Below, in pieces: positions 1-7,165 of a stretch of DNA of 21,805 nt (its first letter is position 1; every line of letters begins with the position of its first letter). Source of the DNA: a virus; the IMG/VR virus record IMGVR_UViG_3300037294_000216, positions 1-21,805 of that record. One strand, given 5' to 3'. Made by a program: the position numbers and the translations under genes. Below the pieces are notes generated by a model, which worked only from the letters and a program-made list of their open reading frames with translations, was not told where the DNA came from and ran no database searches.

Positions 1-543
1 ACTAACGGACGAAATAAGCAATGCAAAAATGCAGTTGGTGGCGTTAAGTCTGTTTATTTAGCGCCTTACAAAAAAGTAACGCGTTCAAATATAGCTTACA
101 ACGGTGTAGAGTTAACGGGTTTTCCTCAAACGTTTATTTATAAGTTTGAAATGCTTGGGGCAAGTACTTTCACGCAATCGCAACAAATTACTGACGGAGG
201 TAAATCTTACAATCAAAGTTTATCTTTGAATTTTAGTAAAATAAGTGCTTTTGATAATGTTAATTTTAGCAAGCTACTTAAAAAAGATTATTTTATAGTA
301 GTTCAAGATTATAACAATAACTTTTTTTTAATGGGTTTTAGAAACGGAGTTGAAAGCGAAAATTTAACAATAAGCACAAACCAAACTTATAACATTTCAT
401 TTAGTGGGCAAGAAGAAAACATCGCACCTTTTTGTAATAATTTAATAAACACTAGTTTGATAATTTTTGACGGATTTAACTATATTTTTAACGATAGTAC
501 AAACTATATTTTTCAAAACGATAACAATTATATTTTTCAATAG
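1..543 (+). CDS. Tail-associated structural protein, 5' end outside window
   Basis: The frame is open from the first base of the window and ends with TAG at 541-543, so the gene starts upstream and its C-terminal 180 residues are shown. An internal ATG at 151 is not a credible start because protein-like sequence continues without break before it. The visible part contains NGRNKQCKNAVGGVKSVYL, a pattern I associate with tail-region proteins of Bacteroidota phages, and it is rich in beta-prone segments. The last 25 residues hold three degenerate copies of NYIF followed by N or Q. The next gene begins on the base after the stop, which suggests coupled translation with the tail fibre-like protein. 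The tail assignment is by position and pattern; the exact role (tube, tip or baseplate) is unknown. Confidence 0.6.
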   Translation, partial: TNGRNKQCKNAVGGVKSVYLAPYKKVTRSNIAYNGVELTGFPQTFIYKFEMLGASTFTQSQQITDGGKSYNQSLSLNFSKISAFDNVNFSKLLKKDYFIVVQDYNNNFFLMGFRNGVESENLTISTNQTYNISFSGQEENIAPFCNNLINTSLIIFDGFNYIFNDSTNYIFQNDNNYIFQ

Positions 544-1596
544 ATGGCTTTAATAGATAAAAAATTAACCGAACTAACAGAGATTTTAAGCGTACCTGAT
601 AACGCGTTTATACACGTTGTTGACCCTAACGATGTTTCGCAAAGTCCGCAAGGATCAAGTTACAAAGCTAAAAAGTCAACTATTGGCGGTGCGGTTAAAG
701 CACAAGTTACAGTTAGTGGAACTGTTAAGACAAACGAAAACAATTCAGACCCTATTGTATATTTAAAAAGCAAGGTTGATGCTTTGTTATCTGAAAAACA
801 AGATACTTTAGTAAACGGCATTAACATAGCTAGTATTAACAGTCAAAACTTATTAAATGGTGGTAATATTGAGATTTCAAGTTCGGGCGGTGTTATTGAT
901 TCTACGGTTATAGAAAACAGTACTAATGCAGTAAGTGGAGGTGGTGTTTTTGAAAAATTAGCTGAAAAGCTTGAAAATTCTACTACACTAGCTGAACCAT
1001 TTTTGACTGATAAATTAATTATAAAACAAGCACCTAGTTTTACTGAAAGCAAAGAAATTACTTTGGCGGATTTGAAAACTTTAATTGGTAGCGGTGGAGC
1101 AGCTAAAAAATATGCTTTTATTCAACCATCTTTAGATAATGGTCAATATTCAACTGCAAATTTATGGTATGGCGTTTCGAAAGAAACAGCTGGATACGAT
1201 TCAGAAACGGCTTCTAATGTAGGACTTACGGGAACAAATTTATACCATTCTAGATGGAAAGGTTTTATCCCGCCTTTTGTAAATTCTAAAGTAATTTCAG
1301 GAAAATTTGTTTTTCAATTTCAATCAAGCGCAAGTAATTCTGTATTTGAAGTATTGTTAGTTAAAGCAGATTTTCCAAACGGTCAAAGTGTAGAAACGCC
1401 GTTAAATTACGAAGTTGTTAGTAGAACTATTACCAATCAAATTCAACAGGTTTTTTTGGGATTATTCACAATTAATTTAACCATAAGCGCACATAATGTA
1501 TTCAATACTAATTCTTTTTATTTTTGGGCTTTTAAGAACAACTCCGCTACTTTTTATAAACCACTCGGTATTGCATTCGAATTTCAAGAACAATAA
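544..1596 (+). CDS. Tail fibre or receptor-binding-like protein
   Basis: A 350-residue protein that starts with ATG directly after the preceding stop. The N-terminal part (residues 1-45) has the DKKLTELTE...VPDNAFIHVVD pattern seen in virion-attached tail appendage proteins of Bacteroidota phages. Residues 80-120 contain KQDTLVNGINIASINSQN followed by NGGNIEI, a phrase common in long tail fibres. Residues 121-145 contain STNAVSGGGVFEKLAEKL, also typical of fibre shafts. The C-terminal half is rich in aromatic and beta-prone residues and could be the receptor-binding tip. Position after a tail gene and before the lysis genes agrees with a fibre at the end of the tail operon. The receptor cannot be told from sequence. 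Confidence 0.65.
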   Translation: MALIDKKLTELTEILSVPDNAFIHVVDPNDVSQSPQGSSYKAKKSTIGGAVKAQVTVSGTVKTNENNSDPIVYLKSKVDALLSEKQDTLVNGINIASINSQNLLNGGNIEISSSGGVIDSTVIENSTNAVSGGGVFEKLAEKLENSTTLAEPFLTDKLIIKQAPSFTESKEITLADLKTLIGSGGAAKKYAFIQPSLDNGQYSTANLWYGVSKETAGYDSETASNVGLTGTNLYHSRWKGFIPPFVNSKVISGKFVFQFQSSASNSVFEVLLVKADFPNGQSVETPLNYEVVSRTITNQIQQVFLGLFTINLTISAHNVFNTNSFYFWAFKNNSATFYKPLGIAFEFQEQ

Positions 1597-1609
1597 TTGT
1601 AAAGAATCA

Positions 1610-1739
1610 TGCCTAGAACTCGCAATAATAAAATATTAAAAAAAACTCCAAAAAAATAGAAAATAAAAACAATCCAACAATGAAATTATTCTTAGAAATC
1701 CAAAATTTAAAAACAGAAATTGCAGAGTTTAAAAAATAA
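1610..1739 (+). other. Two very short open frames in the gap after the tail fibre gene
   Basis: Between the fibre gene and the next promoter there are two tiny frames, ATG at 1610 (16 codons, ends 1660) and ATG at 1680 (19 codons, ends 1739). Both are lysine-rich and start in AT-rich context. They may be a decayed small gene, real micro-proteins, or chance. I see no terminator-like hairpin in this gap. Confidence 0.2.
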
Positions 1740-1758
1740 ATGTTAATTTTTAATTTAG

Positions 1759-1782
1759 TATTGTTTTAATTATTTATCTTTG
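1759..1782 (+). promoter_or_regulatory. Promoter, TATCTTTG -7 box, for the beta-barrel gene
   Basis: TATCTTTG at 1775-1782 fits the Bacteroidota -7 consensus TAnnTTTG. A TATTGTTTTA sequence lies at 1759-1768, but its TTG is only 11 bases from the -7 box, whereas the other TATTGTTTA promoters here use 19-20, so a proper -33 box is lacking. The 10-mer TAAATGTTAA-like repeat (here TAAATGTTAA, 1737-1746) lies just upstream. Expected transcription start is near 1788, giving a leader of about 16 bases before ATG 1804. Confidence 0.65.
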
Positions 1783-1803
1783 GTGAAACTTAAAACATTT
1801 ATT

Positions 1804-2301
1804 ATGAAAAAATTAATCGCATTATCGTTATTTTCTTTAATTTCTTACGCTCAAAATGACCATTACGGAATGGAGCAATATTTGAGTATTACAACCGACG
1901 TAAGAAACGCAACTATTGGAAGTAACGCAACAAACAACAAACCCGAATTAGATTTAACATTTAGGGCTGGTGTAATTTCAAATGAAAATTTAACTATTGG
2001 AATACTTTACGAGAATTTCAATAGTTTAGATTTTAGAAAATATGCTTTTGAAATAGGGCAAAGAATAGGCAAAGGTAGGTTACAATTTACGCCAACTATC
2101 GAAGCGGGCTGGATTGAGAGATTTAAATTAAATCACTGGACAGTTGGAGCTAATTTACATACCGTTTATTATTTAAACGATAACTTTGGAATACTTTTGA
2201 CAACAAACGTAAGTTGGAGAACAGATTTGAATTATAATTATGGCGGTAACAATTGGAAGTTATCGAACGGTTTAGGAATAATATACACTTTTAACAAATA
2301 A
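1804..2301 (+). CDS. Secreted beta-barrel-like protein (putative outer-membrane protein)
   Basis: A 165-residue protein. ATG 1804 is chosen because it begins a textbook signal peptide, MKKLIALSLFSLISYA, with likely cleavage before Q17; an upstream TTG at 1780 lies inside the promoter and cannot be the start. The mature part is made of alternating hydrophobic/polar beta-type segments with many aromatic residues (LTIGILYENF, LQFTPTIEAGW, WTVGANLHTVYYL, LSNGLGIIYTF), as in small outer-membrane barrels. It has its own promoter and sits between tail fibre and lysis genes. A phage-coded surface protein could block superinfection or alter the host envelope, but that is inference. I do not recognise a specific family, and the PagL-type catalytic residues are not apparent. 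Confidence 0.6.
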   Translation: MKKLIALSLFSLISYAQNDHYGMEQYLSITTDVRNATIGSNATNNKPELDLTFRAGVISNENLTIGILYENFNSLDFRKYAFEIGQRIGKGRLQFTPTIEAGWIERFKLNHWTVGANLHTVYYLNDNFGILLTTNVSWRTDLNYNYGGNNWKLSNGLGIIYTFNK

Positions 2302-2307
2302 GAATTA

Positions 2308-2619
2308 ATGCTAGAATATTGGAGAGAATTTAGTGCTGTTGTAGGTGCTTTGGTTATGTTTTTTACAGGTCGTAAGACTTCAAGAATTAGCGATAAGACA
2401 GCCAACGCTAATGCGGTTGATGCAATGCAAAGCACTTACGATGTATTTTTGAAACATTACAAAGAACAATATGATAGTTTGCTAATTAGGCTTAATGGCT
2501 TAGAATTGCGTAACGCTATACTTATGGAATCTGCACAAACTTGGGAAAAAAAGTTTAAAGATTTAGATGTAAAATACAAGCAGTTACTTTCAATTTGCGA
2601 AAAACTAAAAAATAAATAA
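2308..2619 (+). CDS. Small membrane-anchored coiled-coil protein of the lysis region
   Basis: 103 residues. A short hydrophobic segment (about residues 8-20, FSAVVGALVMFFT) is followed by a basic stretch and then a long charged helix with heptad-like leucines (about residues 40-100), which suggests one N-terminal membrane anchor with a coiled coil. The stop overlaps the next start as TAATG, so it is coupled to the holin-like gene. Proteins of this layout commonly precede holin and endolysin genes in Bacteroidota phages. A role as holin partner, antiholin or envelope-spanning helper is possible; none is proven by motif. Confidence 0.5.
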   Translation: MLEYWREFSAVVGALVMFFTGRKTSRISDKTANANAVDAMQSTYDVFLKHYKEQYDSLLIRLNGLELRNAILMESAQTWEKKFKDLDVKYKQLLSICEKLKNK

Positions 2620-2834
2620 TGATAAAATTTTTAACGAACATATTAAAAAGCGATACTCCAGAAAGTAGCAAGCGACTAGTGGGCGTTTTAGGCTCTGTCA
2701 GTTTAATAATTTCTATGTTAATTTACCAAACTGATACTTTAGTAAACGCGGTTTTAGTTTTATCTTTAGGTAGTTTAAGTATAACGGTAGTTGACAAAAT
2801 TATAAATAAAAAACAAGAAGATGAAATTAGATAA
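2619..2834 (+). CDS. Holin-like two-helix membrane protein
   Basis: 71 residues with two predicted membrane helices (about residues 20-37 and 41-58) separated by a short polar turn, a basic/polar N-terminus, and a charged tail NKKQEDEIR. Size, topology and position directly before the endolysin match class II-type phage holins, which form lesions in the inner membrane and release or activate the endolysin. It begins in a TAATG overlap with the upstream gene and its end overlaps the endolysin start by 14 bases, so the three genes are co-translated. Holins share little sequence, so the call rests on topology and context. Confidence 0.65.
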   Translation: MIKFLTNILKSDTPESSKRLVGVLGSVSLIISMLIYQTDTLVNAVLVLSLGSLSITVVDKIINKKQEDEIR

Positions 2835-3282
2835 AAAAGGATTAGATTTAATTGCAAGTTTTGAGGGATTGAGGTTAAAGCCTTATTTGTGCAGTGCTGG
2901 AGTGCCTACTATTGGTTATGGTAATACCTACTATGAAGATAAAACAAAAGTATCAATGAGCAATCCCGCAATAAGTAAAGAAAGAGCGGTTTTACTATTA
3001 AAATTAATTGTTAAAGATTTTGAAGATATTGTAAACAAATATGTAAAAAGAGATTTAACGCAAAATCAATTTAATAGTTTGGTATCTTTAGTTTATAATA
3101 TTGGTGGAGGTAATTTTAAAGCATCTACTTTGTTGAAATTAGTAATAAACAATCCAAACGATGCAAACATAGCTAAGCAGTTTTTACGCTGGAATAAAGC
3201 ACGTGTAAATAACGTTTTAACAGAAATAAAAGGATTGACGAACAGGCGTATAAAAGAATCAGCAAATTACTTCACAAAATGA
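2821..3282 (+). CDS. Endolysin, GH24 lysozyme
   Basis: A 153-residue T4-type muramidase of normal family length. The catalytic core FEGLRLKPYLCSAGVPTIGYG begins near residue 14 and gives E15, C24 and T30 in the E-8-(D/C)-5-T spacing of the GH24 triad. The usual Asp is replaced by Cys, a known variant in this family (for example phage P1 Lyz). Further GH24 marks are NQFNSLVSLVYNIGGG (about 84-98), FLRWNKA (about 123-129) and LTNRRIKE (about 140-147). There is no signal peptide or N-terminal membrane anchor, so export should depend on the holin. It hydrolyses peptidoglycan glycan strands at lysis. The stop overlaps the spanin start by four bases. Confidence 0.92.
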   Translation: MKLDKKGLDLIASFEGLRLKPYLCSAGVPTIGYGNTYYEDKTKVSMSNPAISKERAVLLLKLIVKDFEDIVNKYVKRDLTQNQFNSLVSLVYNIGGGNFKASTLLKLVINNPNDANIAKQFLRWNKARVNNVLTEIKGLTNRRIKESANYFTK

Positions 3283-3743
3283 AAAATTTAATAATTATTT
3301 TATCAATCTTACTATTTTCTTGCGGCTCTCGAAAAGTAGAAGTCAAAAAAGCAAACAAAGAAACTGTTACACAAACAAAAGAAACCAAAAAAGATAGTGC
3401 GGTTTTAGTTATAAATAAAAATGTAATTCAGACCGAAGAAAACGATATTGTAATTTACGAACCAATCGACAACACAAAAGAAATAGTAGTAGATGGTTTA
3501 ACCTACAAAAACACTCGTTTAACAAAGAAAAAAGCAAAAGTTATATTAGTAGATACTAGCAAAATAAAAGAGGTTAAAACAAGCGTTTCTACTAAACAAC
3601 AAAGTAATAAAGTTAAAGAGGTTCTGCAAGAAAAAAAAGTAGACAGAAAAGAAAGTTATTTTAAATATTTTTTACTTATATTTGTAATTATAATTTTAGC
3701 ATTCTTAGTAAGAAAATATTATAGTAGATTTTTTAGTTTTTAA
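3279..3743 (+). CDS. Unimolecular spanin (u-spanin) candidate
   Basis: 154 residues with the two anchors that define a u-spanin. The N-terminus is a lipoprotein signal, MKNLIIILSILLFSC, with lipobox-like LFSC and acylation expected at C15. The C-terminus has one membrane helix (about residues 129-145, FLLIFVIIILAFLV) followed by a basic tail. Between them lies a Lys/Glu/Thr-rich periplasmic stretch. Residues after C15 are GSRKVE, not the acidic surface-export signal of Bacteroidota lipoproteins, consistent with an inner-leaflet outer-membrane anchor. Such proteins link outer and inner membrane and fuse them after the wall is cut. The ATGA overlap with the endolysin supports the lysis role. 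Confidence 0.75.
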   Translation: MKNLIIILSILLFSCGSRKVEVKKANKETVTQTKETKKDSAVLVINKNVIQTEENDIVIYEPIDNTKEIVVDGLTYKNTRLTKKKAKVILVDTSKIKEVKTSVSTKQQSNKVKEVLQEKKVDRKESYFKYFLLIFVIIILAFLVRKYYSRFFSF

Positions 3744-3802
3744 TAGTTTATTTTTTTATATTTGTTTTTTCATAATTTTTTTTGTTTTGGTTAGCAACTG
3801 AG

Positions 3803-3832
3803 AAACCCGTTATTAGTTTAGCGGGTTTTTTT
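3803..3832 (+). terminator. Rho-independent terminator after the lysis genes
   Basis: AAACCCG (3803-3809) pairs perfectly with CGGGTTT (3822-3828), with a 12-base loop and a run of seven T (3826-3832). It lies 60 bases after the spanin stop and closes the lysis operon before the early promoter. Confidence 0.85.
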
Positions 3833-3867
3833 GCGTTTGTTAAATAAATGTTAAATAACAATTAAAG

Positions 3868-3899
3868 TATTGTTTAATTAAAAAACCACCTTATATTTG
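3868..3899 (+). promoter_or_regulatory. Early promoter, TATTGTTTA / TATATTTG
   Basis: TATTGTTTA at 3868-3876 supplies the -33 TTG, and TATATTTG at 3892-3899 the -7 box, with 19 bases between TTG and -7. The repeat TAAATGTTAA lies upstream at 3845-3854. The same box pair recurs at 6609, 9638, 15711 and 21381. It should drive the early operon starting at 3942. Confidence 0.85.
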
Positions 3900-3905
3900 C
3901 TAAAG

Positions 3906-3925
3906 AAATAACAACGACGTTATTT
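3906..3925 (+). repeat. Perfect 7-bp inverted repeat just after the early promoter
   Basis: AAATAAC (3906-3912) and GTTATTT (3919-3925) are exact reverse complements separated by AACGAC. The element sits at the expected transcription start, so it could be a repressor operator or a 5'-end hairpin in the mRNA. No other promoter here has it. Confidence 0.5.
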
Positions 3926-3941
3926 ATTAAAACTAAAAATT

Positions 3942-4142
3942 ATGAAAGTAGGTAATTATGAATTGTTTCAGACTAATGATGGAAAAGGAATCTATATTAA
4001 TAATTTTTTAGTTGATGATAAAGATAGATGTAAAGAATATTGGGAAGGTTGGGAATATTGGATCAATAAACTTAAAAATGTAGAATTTTATGACTTTTTA
4101 AAAAGAAGTGAATTAATTAAAGAAATTAGAAATAAAAATTAA
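3942..4142 (+). CDS. Hypothetical early protein, 66 aa
   Basis: First gene after the early promoter, with ATG preceded by AAAATT. The protein has a compact N-terminal beta-like part (GNYELFQTNDGKGIYINNF) and a C-terminal acidic/aromatic helical part (KEYWEGWEYWINKLKN). I recognise no family. Position at the head of the early operon is where phages often place small host-takeover or anti-defence proteins, but nothing in the sequence proves this. Confidence 0.6.
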   Translation: MKVGNYELFQTNDGKGIYINNFLVDDKDRCKEYWEGWEYWINKLKNVEFYDFLKRSELIKEIRNKN

Positions 4143-4147
4143 AAATT

Positions 4148-4432
4148 ATGAAAGCAATTAAAAACATCTGCGACCTTTTAAAAGAAAAAGTACAAAATGA
4201 TTACAACGACGAATTTAGAGATTTAGAATTTAGAGAATCGATTGTTAAATACAGTCAAGAACTTTGGATAGGCGAAAACCTAATTGAGTTTAATTTTGTA
4301 GCTAGCAAAGAAAATTCAAAAATAGATAATTTTAGAGTAGATTTACATAGTTTGTTTATTATTTCTATGCCTAACGAAAATTCAATAGACAGAACAAATA
4401 TAAAAAACATAATCAATAAAAAATTAGCATAA
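4148..4432 (+). CDS. Hypothetical early protein, 94 aa
   Basis: 94 residues, charged, with alternating helix and strand patterns (for example FNFVASKENSKIDNFRVDL) and no membrane segment or known motif. It follows the previous gene after five bases, and its stop overlaps the next start as TAATG, so it is a member of the early operon. Function unknown. Confidence 0.6.
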   Translation: MKAIKNICDLLKEKVQNDYNDEFRDLEFRESIVKYSQELWIGENLIEFNFVASKENSKIDNFRVDLHSLFIISMPNENSIDRTNIKNIINKKLA

Positions 4433-4551
4433 TGATAACAGACAAACAAATTTTAAAATTTATCAATAAAGATAGTTTTAGAAATATTAAAGATGTTTCA
4501 CCAAAATTAAAAGAAATAATAATAGAAATTTTAACCAATAAAACCAAGTAA
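4432..4551 (+). CDS. Hypothetical 39-aa protein
   Basis: A short frame that starts in a TAATG overlap with the previous gene and ends one base before the next ATG. The 39 residues are mostly helical and basic (KQILKFINKDSFRNIK, then PKLKEIIIEIL). The tight packing between two genes is the main evidence that it is translated. No function can be suggested. Confidence 0.5.
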   Translation: MITDKQILKFINKDSFRNIKDVSPKLKEIIIEILTNKTK

Positions 4552-4552
4552 A

Positions 4553-4684
4553 ATGGAAAATGTAATTGAGTACCAAGCGCAAAGAATTTTAGCTTTAGAG
4601 GCAAGAATAAAGGATTTAGATCGAGAACTTTCAGACGCAAAAGAAATATTATCGGAAATACTAACAGACTTAAAAAACAATTAA
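4553..4684 (+). CDS. Hypothetical 43-aa coiled-coil protein
   Basis: A 43-residue frame starting one base after the preceding stop and ending one base before the next ATG. Nearly the whole chain is one amphipathic charged helix with leucine/isoleucine heptads (RILALEARIKDLDRELSDA), suggesting a small coiled coil that dimerises or binds a partner. Similar short helices are common between early phage genes. Function unknown. Confidence 0.5.
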   Translation: MENVIEYQAQRILALEARIKDLDRELSDAKEILSEILTDLKNN

Positions 4685-4685
4685 A

Positions 4686-4937
4686 ATGAGAACAATTCAA
4701 AACACAATCCAGAACACACAAGTAGACGTTACTAATTTTACAGTAGAGAAAATTTACAAACTTTGCAAAGGTTTACATATCTGGAAACATAACGCTGCAC
4801 TTGAACGCAAAGAGGGCGAAAGTTGTTTCTTTACTAAATTTCGCTCCGATAATGACTATTATATTAGAATGACGAAGGACGAAAAAAAAGAAGTTGTAAC
4901 TTTTGAAGAATTTAATTCTCTGAAAAATGAAATATAA
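4686..4937 (+). CDS. Hypothetical protein, 83 aa
   Basis: 83 residues, soluble, with a basic middle region (KLCKGLHIWKHNAALERK) and an acidic C-terminus (KDEKKEVVTFEEF). The end overlaps the next gene by 11 bases, so both are probably co-translated. I recognise no motif. Confidence 0.55.
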   Translation: MRTIQNTIQNTQVDVTNFTVEKIYKLCKGLHIWKHNAALERKEGESCFFTKFRSDNDYYIRMTKDEKKEVVTFEEFNSLKNEI

Positions 4938-6207
4938 CATACCAGAAATACTAGCAATTTACCAAGCCAACGGAAACAAAACTAAAACCGCAAGAAAATA
5001 TTGCGAATTGAACGGTTTAATTTTTAATGATAACTTAAGACGTTTAATTGCTTTGTGTATAGCAAAAAATATCGATTCAGACTTTGAAATTGAAACCAAA
5101 ACCGAAACAATCCAATACAAGCAAAATGAAGTTAGTCTTCCAAGTGCGTGGAGCATAGATAAAAACAGATTTTATACTATTGACGAATACTGCGATGTTT
5201 ACGGACTTGAAAAATCAAAGGTTAAAAGTTCTAAACTTGTAAGTCATAACGCGTCTCACATGGTTTATAACATAGCGTTCTTTACAGAAGAAGAAGAAGC
5301 TGTTATAAATGTAAACGATAATTTAGAGTCTATAATAGGTAAATTTATAAAGCCAATATTTTTAGATATAAAGCCAAATAAAATAAATAACTTAGATTAT
5401 TTTGATAGATTGGTCTATACAGATGTTCATATAGCAATGGATGTAAACGGCAAAGATGGAGACAGTTTATACAGCGGTGTTTGGGACAAAGTAGAAGTTT
5501 TAAGGCGGTTAAATTTAATGATTTCCCACGTTTTAGAATTTCAAAAATCAAACATTTTAGTTATAGATGACTTAGGCGACTTCTTAGATGGTTTGAACGG
5601 TCAAACAACTCGTAAAGGTCACGACTTGCCACAAAATATGAATGACAAAGAGGCGTTCGAATTAGCTTTAGAATTTAAACTTACGTTATTAGACACTTTG
5701 GCTTTGCACTATGACGAAATAATTTGCAATAACATTACTAATGACAACCACAGCGGGTTATTTAGCTACTTTGTAAGTAGTGCGTTTCAAAAAATAGTAA
5801 CCGCAAGGTATTCGGGAAGGATAAAAGTAAATACTATTAAAAAGTTCATAGACCATTACACTATGTTTAACCACACTTTTGTAATTTCGCACGGTAAAGA
5901 TATAGGAGAGCAAAAATTTGGATTCAAGCCTAAACTAGATGCTATACAAGCGGAAAAAATAGACCAATTTTGCAAACAGTATAAACTTTATAACGGAAAT
6001 TTTATAGAATTTAGTAAAGGCGATAGCCACCAAGCAATATACGACGATACAACTAGCAACGATTTTAGTTATTATAATTATCCAGCATTTTCTCCACCGT
6101 CTAATTGGGTTAAAACAAACTTTAAAAATTCAAAATCTGGCTTTAACTTTTACAATATTAATAAAATAAAAAATATAAAAATAGCAATTCCTTATTGGTT
6201 TGCATAA
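4927..6207 (+). CDS. Metallophosphoesterase-like protein with N-terminal HTH
   Basis: A 426-residue protein. Residues 5-30 look like a helix-turn-helix (PEILAIYQANGNKTKTARKY). From residue 160 the motifs of calcineurin-like phosphoesterases appear in order: D166-x-H168 (TDVHI), G217-D218-x-x-D221 (DLGDFLDG), N274-H275 (NITNDNH, in place of GNHD), H322 (ISHGKD) and GD-x-H near 365-368 (KGDSHQ). These residues bind two metal ions and hydrolyse phosphoesters. The likely role is nucleic-acid or nucleotide processing in the early programme, perhaps guided to DNA by the HTH. Substrate is unknown. Metallophosphoesterases with such an N-terminal part are frequent in Bacteroidota phages. Confidence 0.78.
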   Translation: MKYNIPEILAIYQANGNKTKTARKYCELNGLIFNDNLRRLIALCIAKNIDSDFEIETKTETIQYKQNEVSLPSAWSIDKNRFYTIDEYCDVYGLEKSKVKSSKLVSHNASHMVYNIAFFTEEEEAVINVNDNLESIIGKFIKPIFLDIKPNKINNLDYFDRLVYTDVHIAMDVNGKDGDSLYSGVWDKVEVLRRLNLMISHVLEFQKSNILVIDDLGDFLDGLNGQTTRKGHDLPQNMNDKEAFELALEFKLTLLDTLALHYDEIICNNITNDNHSGLFSYFVSSAFQKIVTARYSGRIKVNTIKKFIDHYTMFNHTFVISHGKDIGEQKFGFKPKLDAIQAEKIDQFCKQYKLYNGNFIEFSKGDSHQAIYDDTTSNDFSYYNYPAFSPPSNWVKTNFKNSKSGFNFYNINKIKNIKIAIPYWFA

Positions 6208-6218
6208 AAACTAAAATT

Positions 6219-6602
6219 ATGAAAATATCACAGTTACCACAAGACATTAAAGAATTAGCTTTAGAAAATATTGAGTATCAAAAAAGAGAGATTATAAACG
6301 ACTGTCTTTCTAGGTCTTTTAGTTGGTTAAACTCCAAAGAAGGACCTGAGTTTTGGTATGATTTGTATCACAAAGAATTTAAACCAGAATTAACTGTAAA
6401 AAACAAATACCAAGTTAATTGCAAAGAAATTACAATTGACGTGTACGATGTTTTAAATGCTTTTAACGTACAAAATCCTGCAATACAGCACGCAATAAAG
6501 AAACTTTTAAAAGGTGGCGAAAGAGGCGTTAAAAGTAAAGTGCAAGATTATACGGAAGCGATTGAAAGCATAACTAGAGCAATAGAATTAGAAAATAATT
6601 AA
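6219..6602 (+). CDS. Conserved phage protein of unknown function (127 aa)
   Basis: ATG 6219 is chosen over an upstream TTG at 6195 because it follows the usual AAAATT context and begins a sensible protein, MKISQLPQDIKELAL. The C-terminal region (VQNPAIQHAIKKLLKGGERG then DYTEAIESITRAIELE) follows a pattern often seen in small phage proteins, resembling the DUF3310-type layout of a helical pair preceded by a glycine turn. No catalytic residues are evident. It is the last gene before the promoter at 6609. Confidence 0.6.
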   Translation: MKISQLPQDIKELALENIEYQKREIINDCLSRSFSWLNSKEGPEFWYDLYHKEFKPELTVKNKYQVNCKEITIDVYDVLNAFNVQNPAIQHAIKKLLKGGERGVKSKVQDYTEAIESITRAIELENN

Positions 6603-6608
6603 AATAAA

Positions 6609-6641
6609 TATTGTTTAATTAATTATAAATAGTTATCTTTG
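6609..6641 (+). promoter_or_regulatory. Early promoter for the recombination genes
   Basis: TATTGTTTA (6609-6617) and TATCTTTG (6634-6641), with 20 bases between TTG and the -7 box. Transcription should start near 6648, about 15 bases before the Erf start codon. Confidence 0.85.
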
Positions 6642-6662
6642 AGAAACTAAAAACCAAAAATT

Positions 6663-7163
6663 ATGAAAGAATTATTAAAAGCGTTATCTAACGTAAAAAA
6701 AGAAGTAGGTAGTTTATCTAAAACTGAAACAAACCCGTTCTTTAAATCAAAGTATTTCGACATTAACAGTCTTATTCAGCAAGTAGATCCTTTATTGGAA
6801 AAATACGGTTTATTACTTTTGCAACCTATCGAAAATGGTAATGTTATAAGTAAAATTTACCACGTTGAAACCGCAGAAAGCGTAAGCAGTAGTATTATTT
6901 TACCAAACTTAAACGATCCTCAAAAGTTAGGTTCTGCAATAACTTACTATCGTAGATATACTTTACAGAGTTTGTTAGGTTTACAAGCAGAAGACGACGA
7001 CGCAAACAAGGCTAGTCAGGCAAGTAAGCCACAGCAATCTGTTCAAGCAGTTAAACAAGCCGCTAAGCAAGAAAACTTAGATAAAGCAAAACTAGGTAAT
7101 TTTACAATTGCACAAGTAAAAGAGATTTATTCAGTAACGCCAGAACAGGAAAAAAATTACTAA
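6663..7163 (+). CDS. erf: Erf-family single-strand annealing protein
   Basis: 166 residues. The N-terminal half carries the Erf signature: NPFFKSKYFDI (24-34), a central LLLQPI strand, and GSAITYYRRYTLQSLLGLQAE from residue 90 followed by an acidic DDDAN. Erf proteins bind single-stranded DNA and anneal complementary strands for phage recombination, genome circularisation and repair. After residue 115 comes a Gln/Ala/Lys-rich linker and a C-terminal segment that probably mediates partner contacts. It has its own promoter and is followed by a DUF3127 ssDNA-binding-like protein, which fits a recombination module. Confidence 0.88.
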   Translation: MKELLKALSNVKKEVGSLSKTETNPFFKSKYFDINSLIQQVDPLLEKYGLLLLQPIENGNVISKIYHVETAESVSSSIILPNLNDPQKLGSAITYYRRYTLQSLLGLQAEDDDANKASQASKPQQSVQAVKQAAKQENLDKAKLGNFTIAQVKEIYSVTPEQEKNY

Positions 7164-7165
7164 TT

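Noticed and set aside
1780-1803. TTG start giving a longer beta-barrel protein
   Set aside because: The TTG is inside the -7 box TATCTTTG, and the extension would precede a clear signal peptide.
3757-3764. TATATTTG as a further promoter making a small RNA that ends at the 3803-3832 terminator
   Set aside because: No -33 TTG at the right distance and the sequence is a T-rich tract; chance is more likely.
4413-4721. Minus-strand open frames, including this 102-codon one and others opposite real genes
   Set aside because: They lie opposite coherent + strand genes, have low-complexity hydrophobic translations and no promoter or context.
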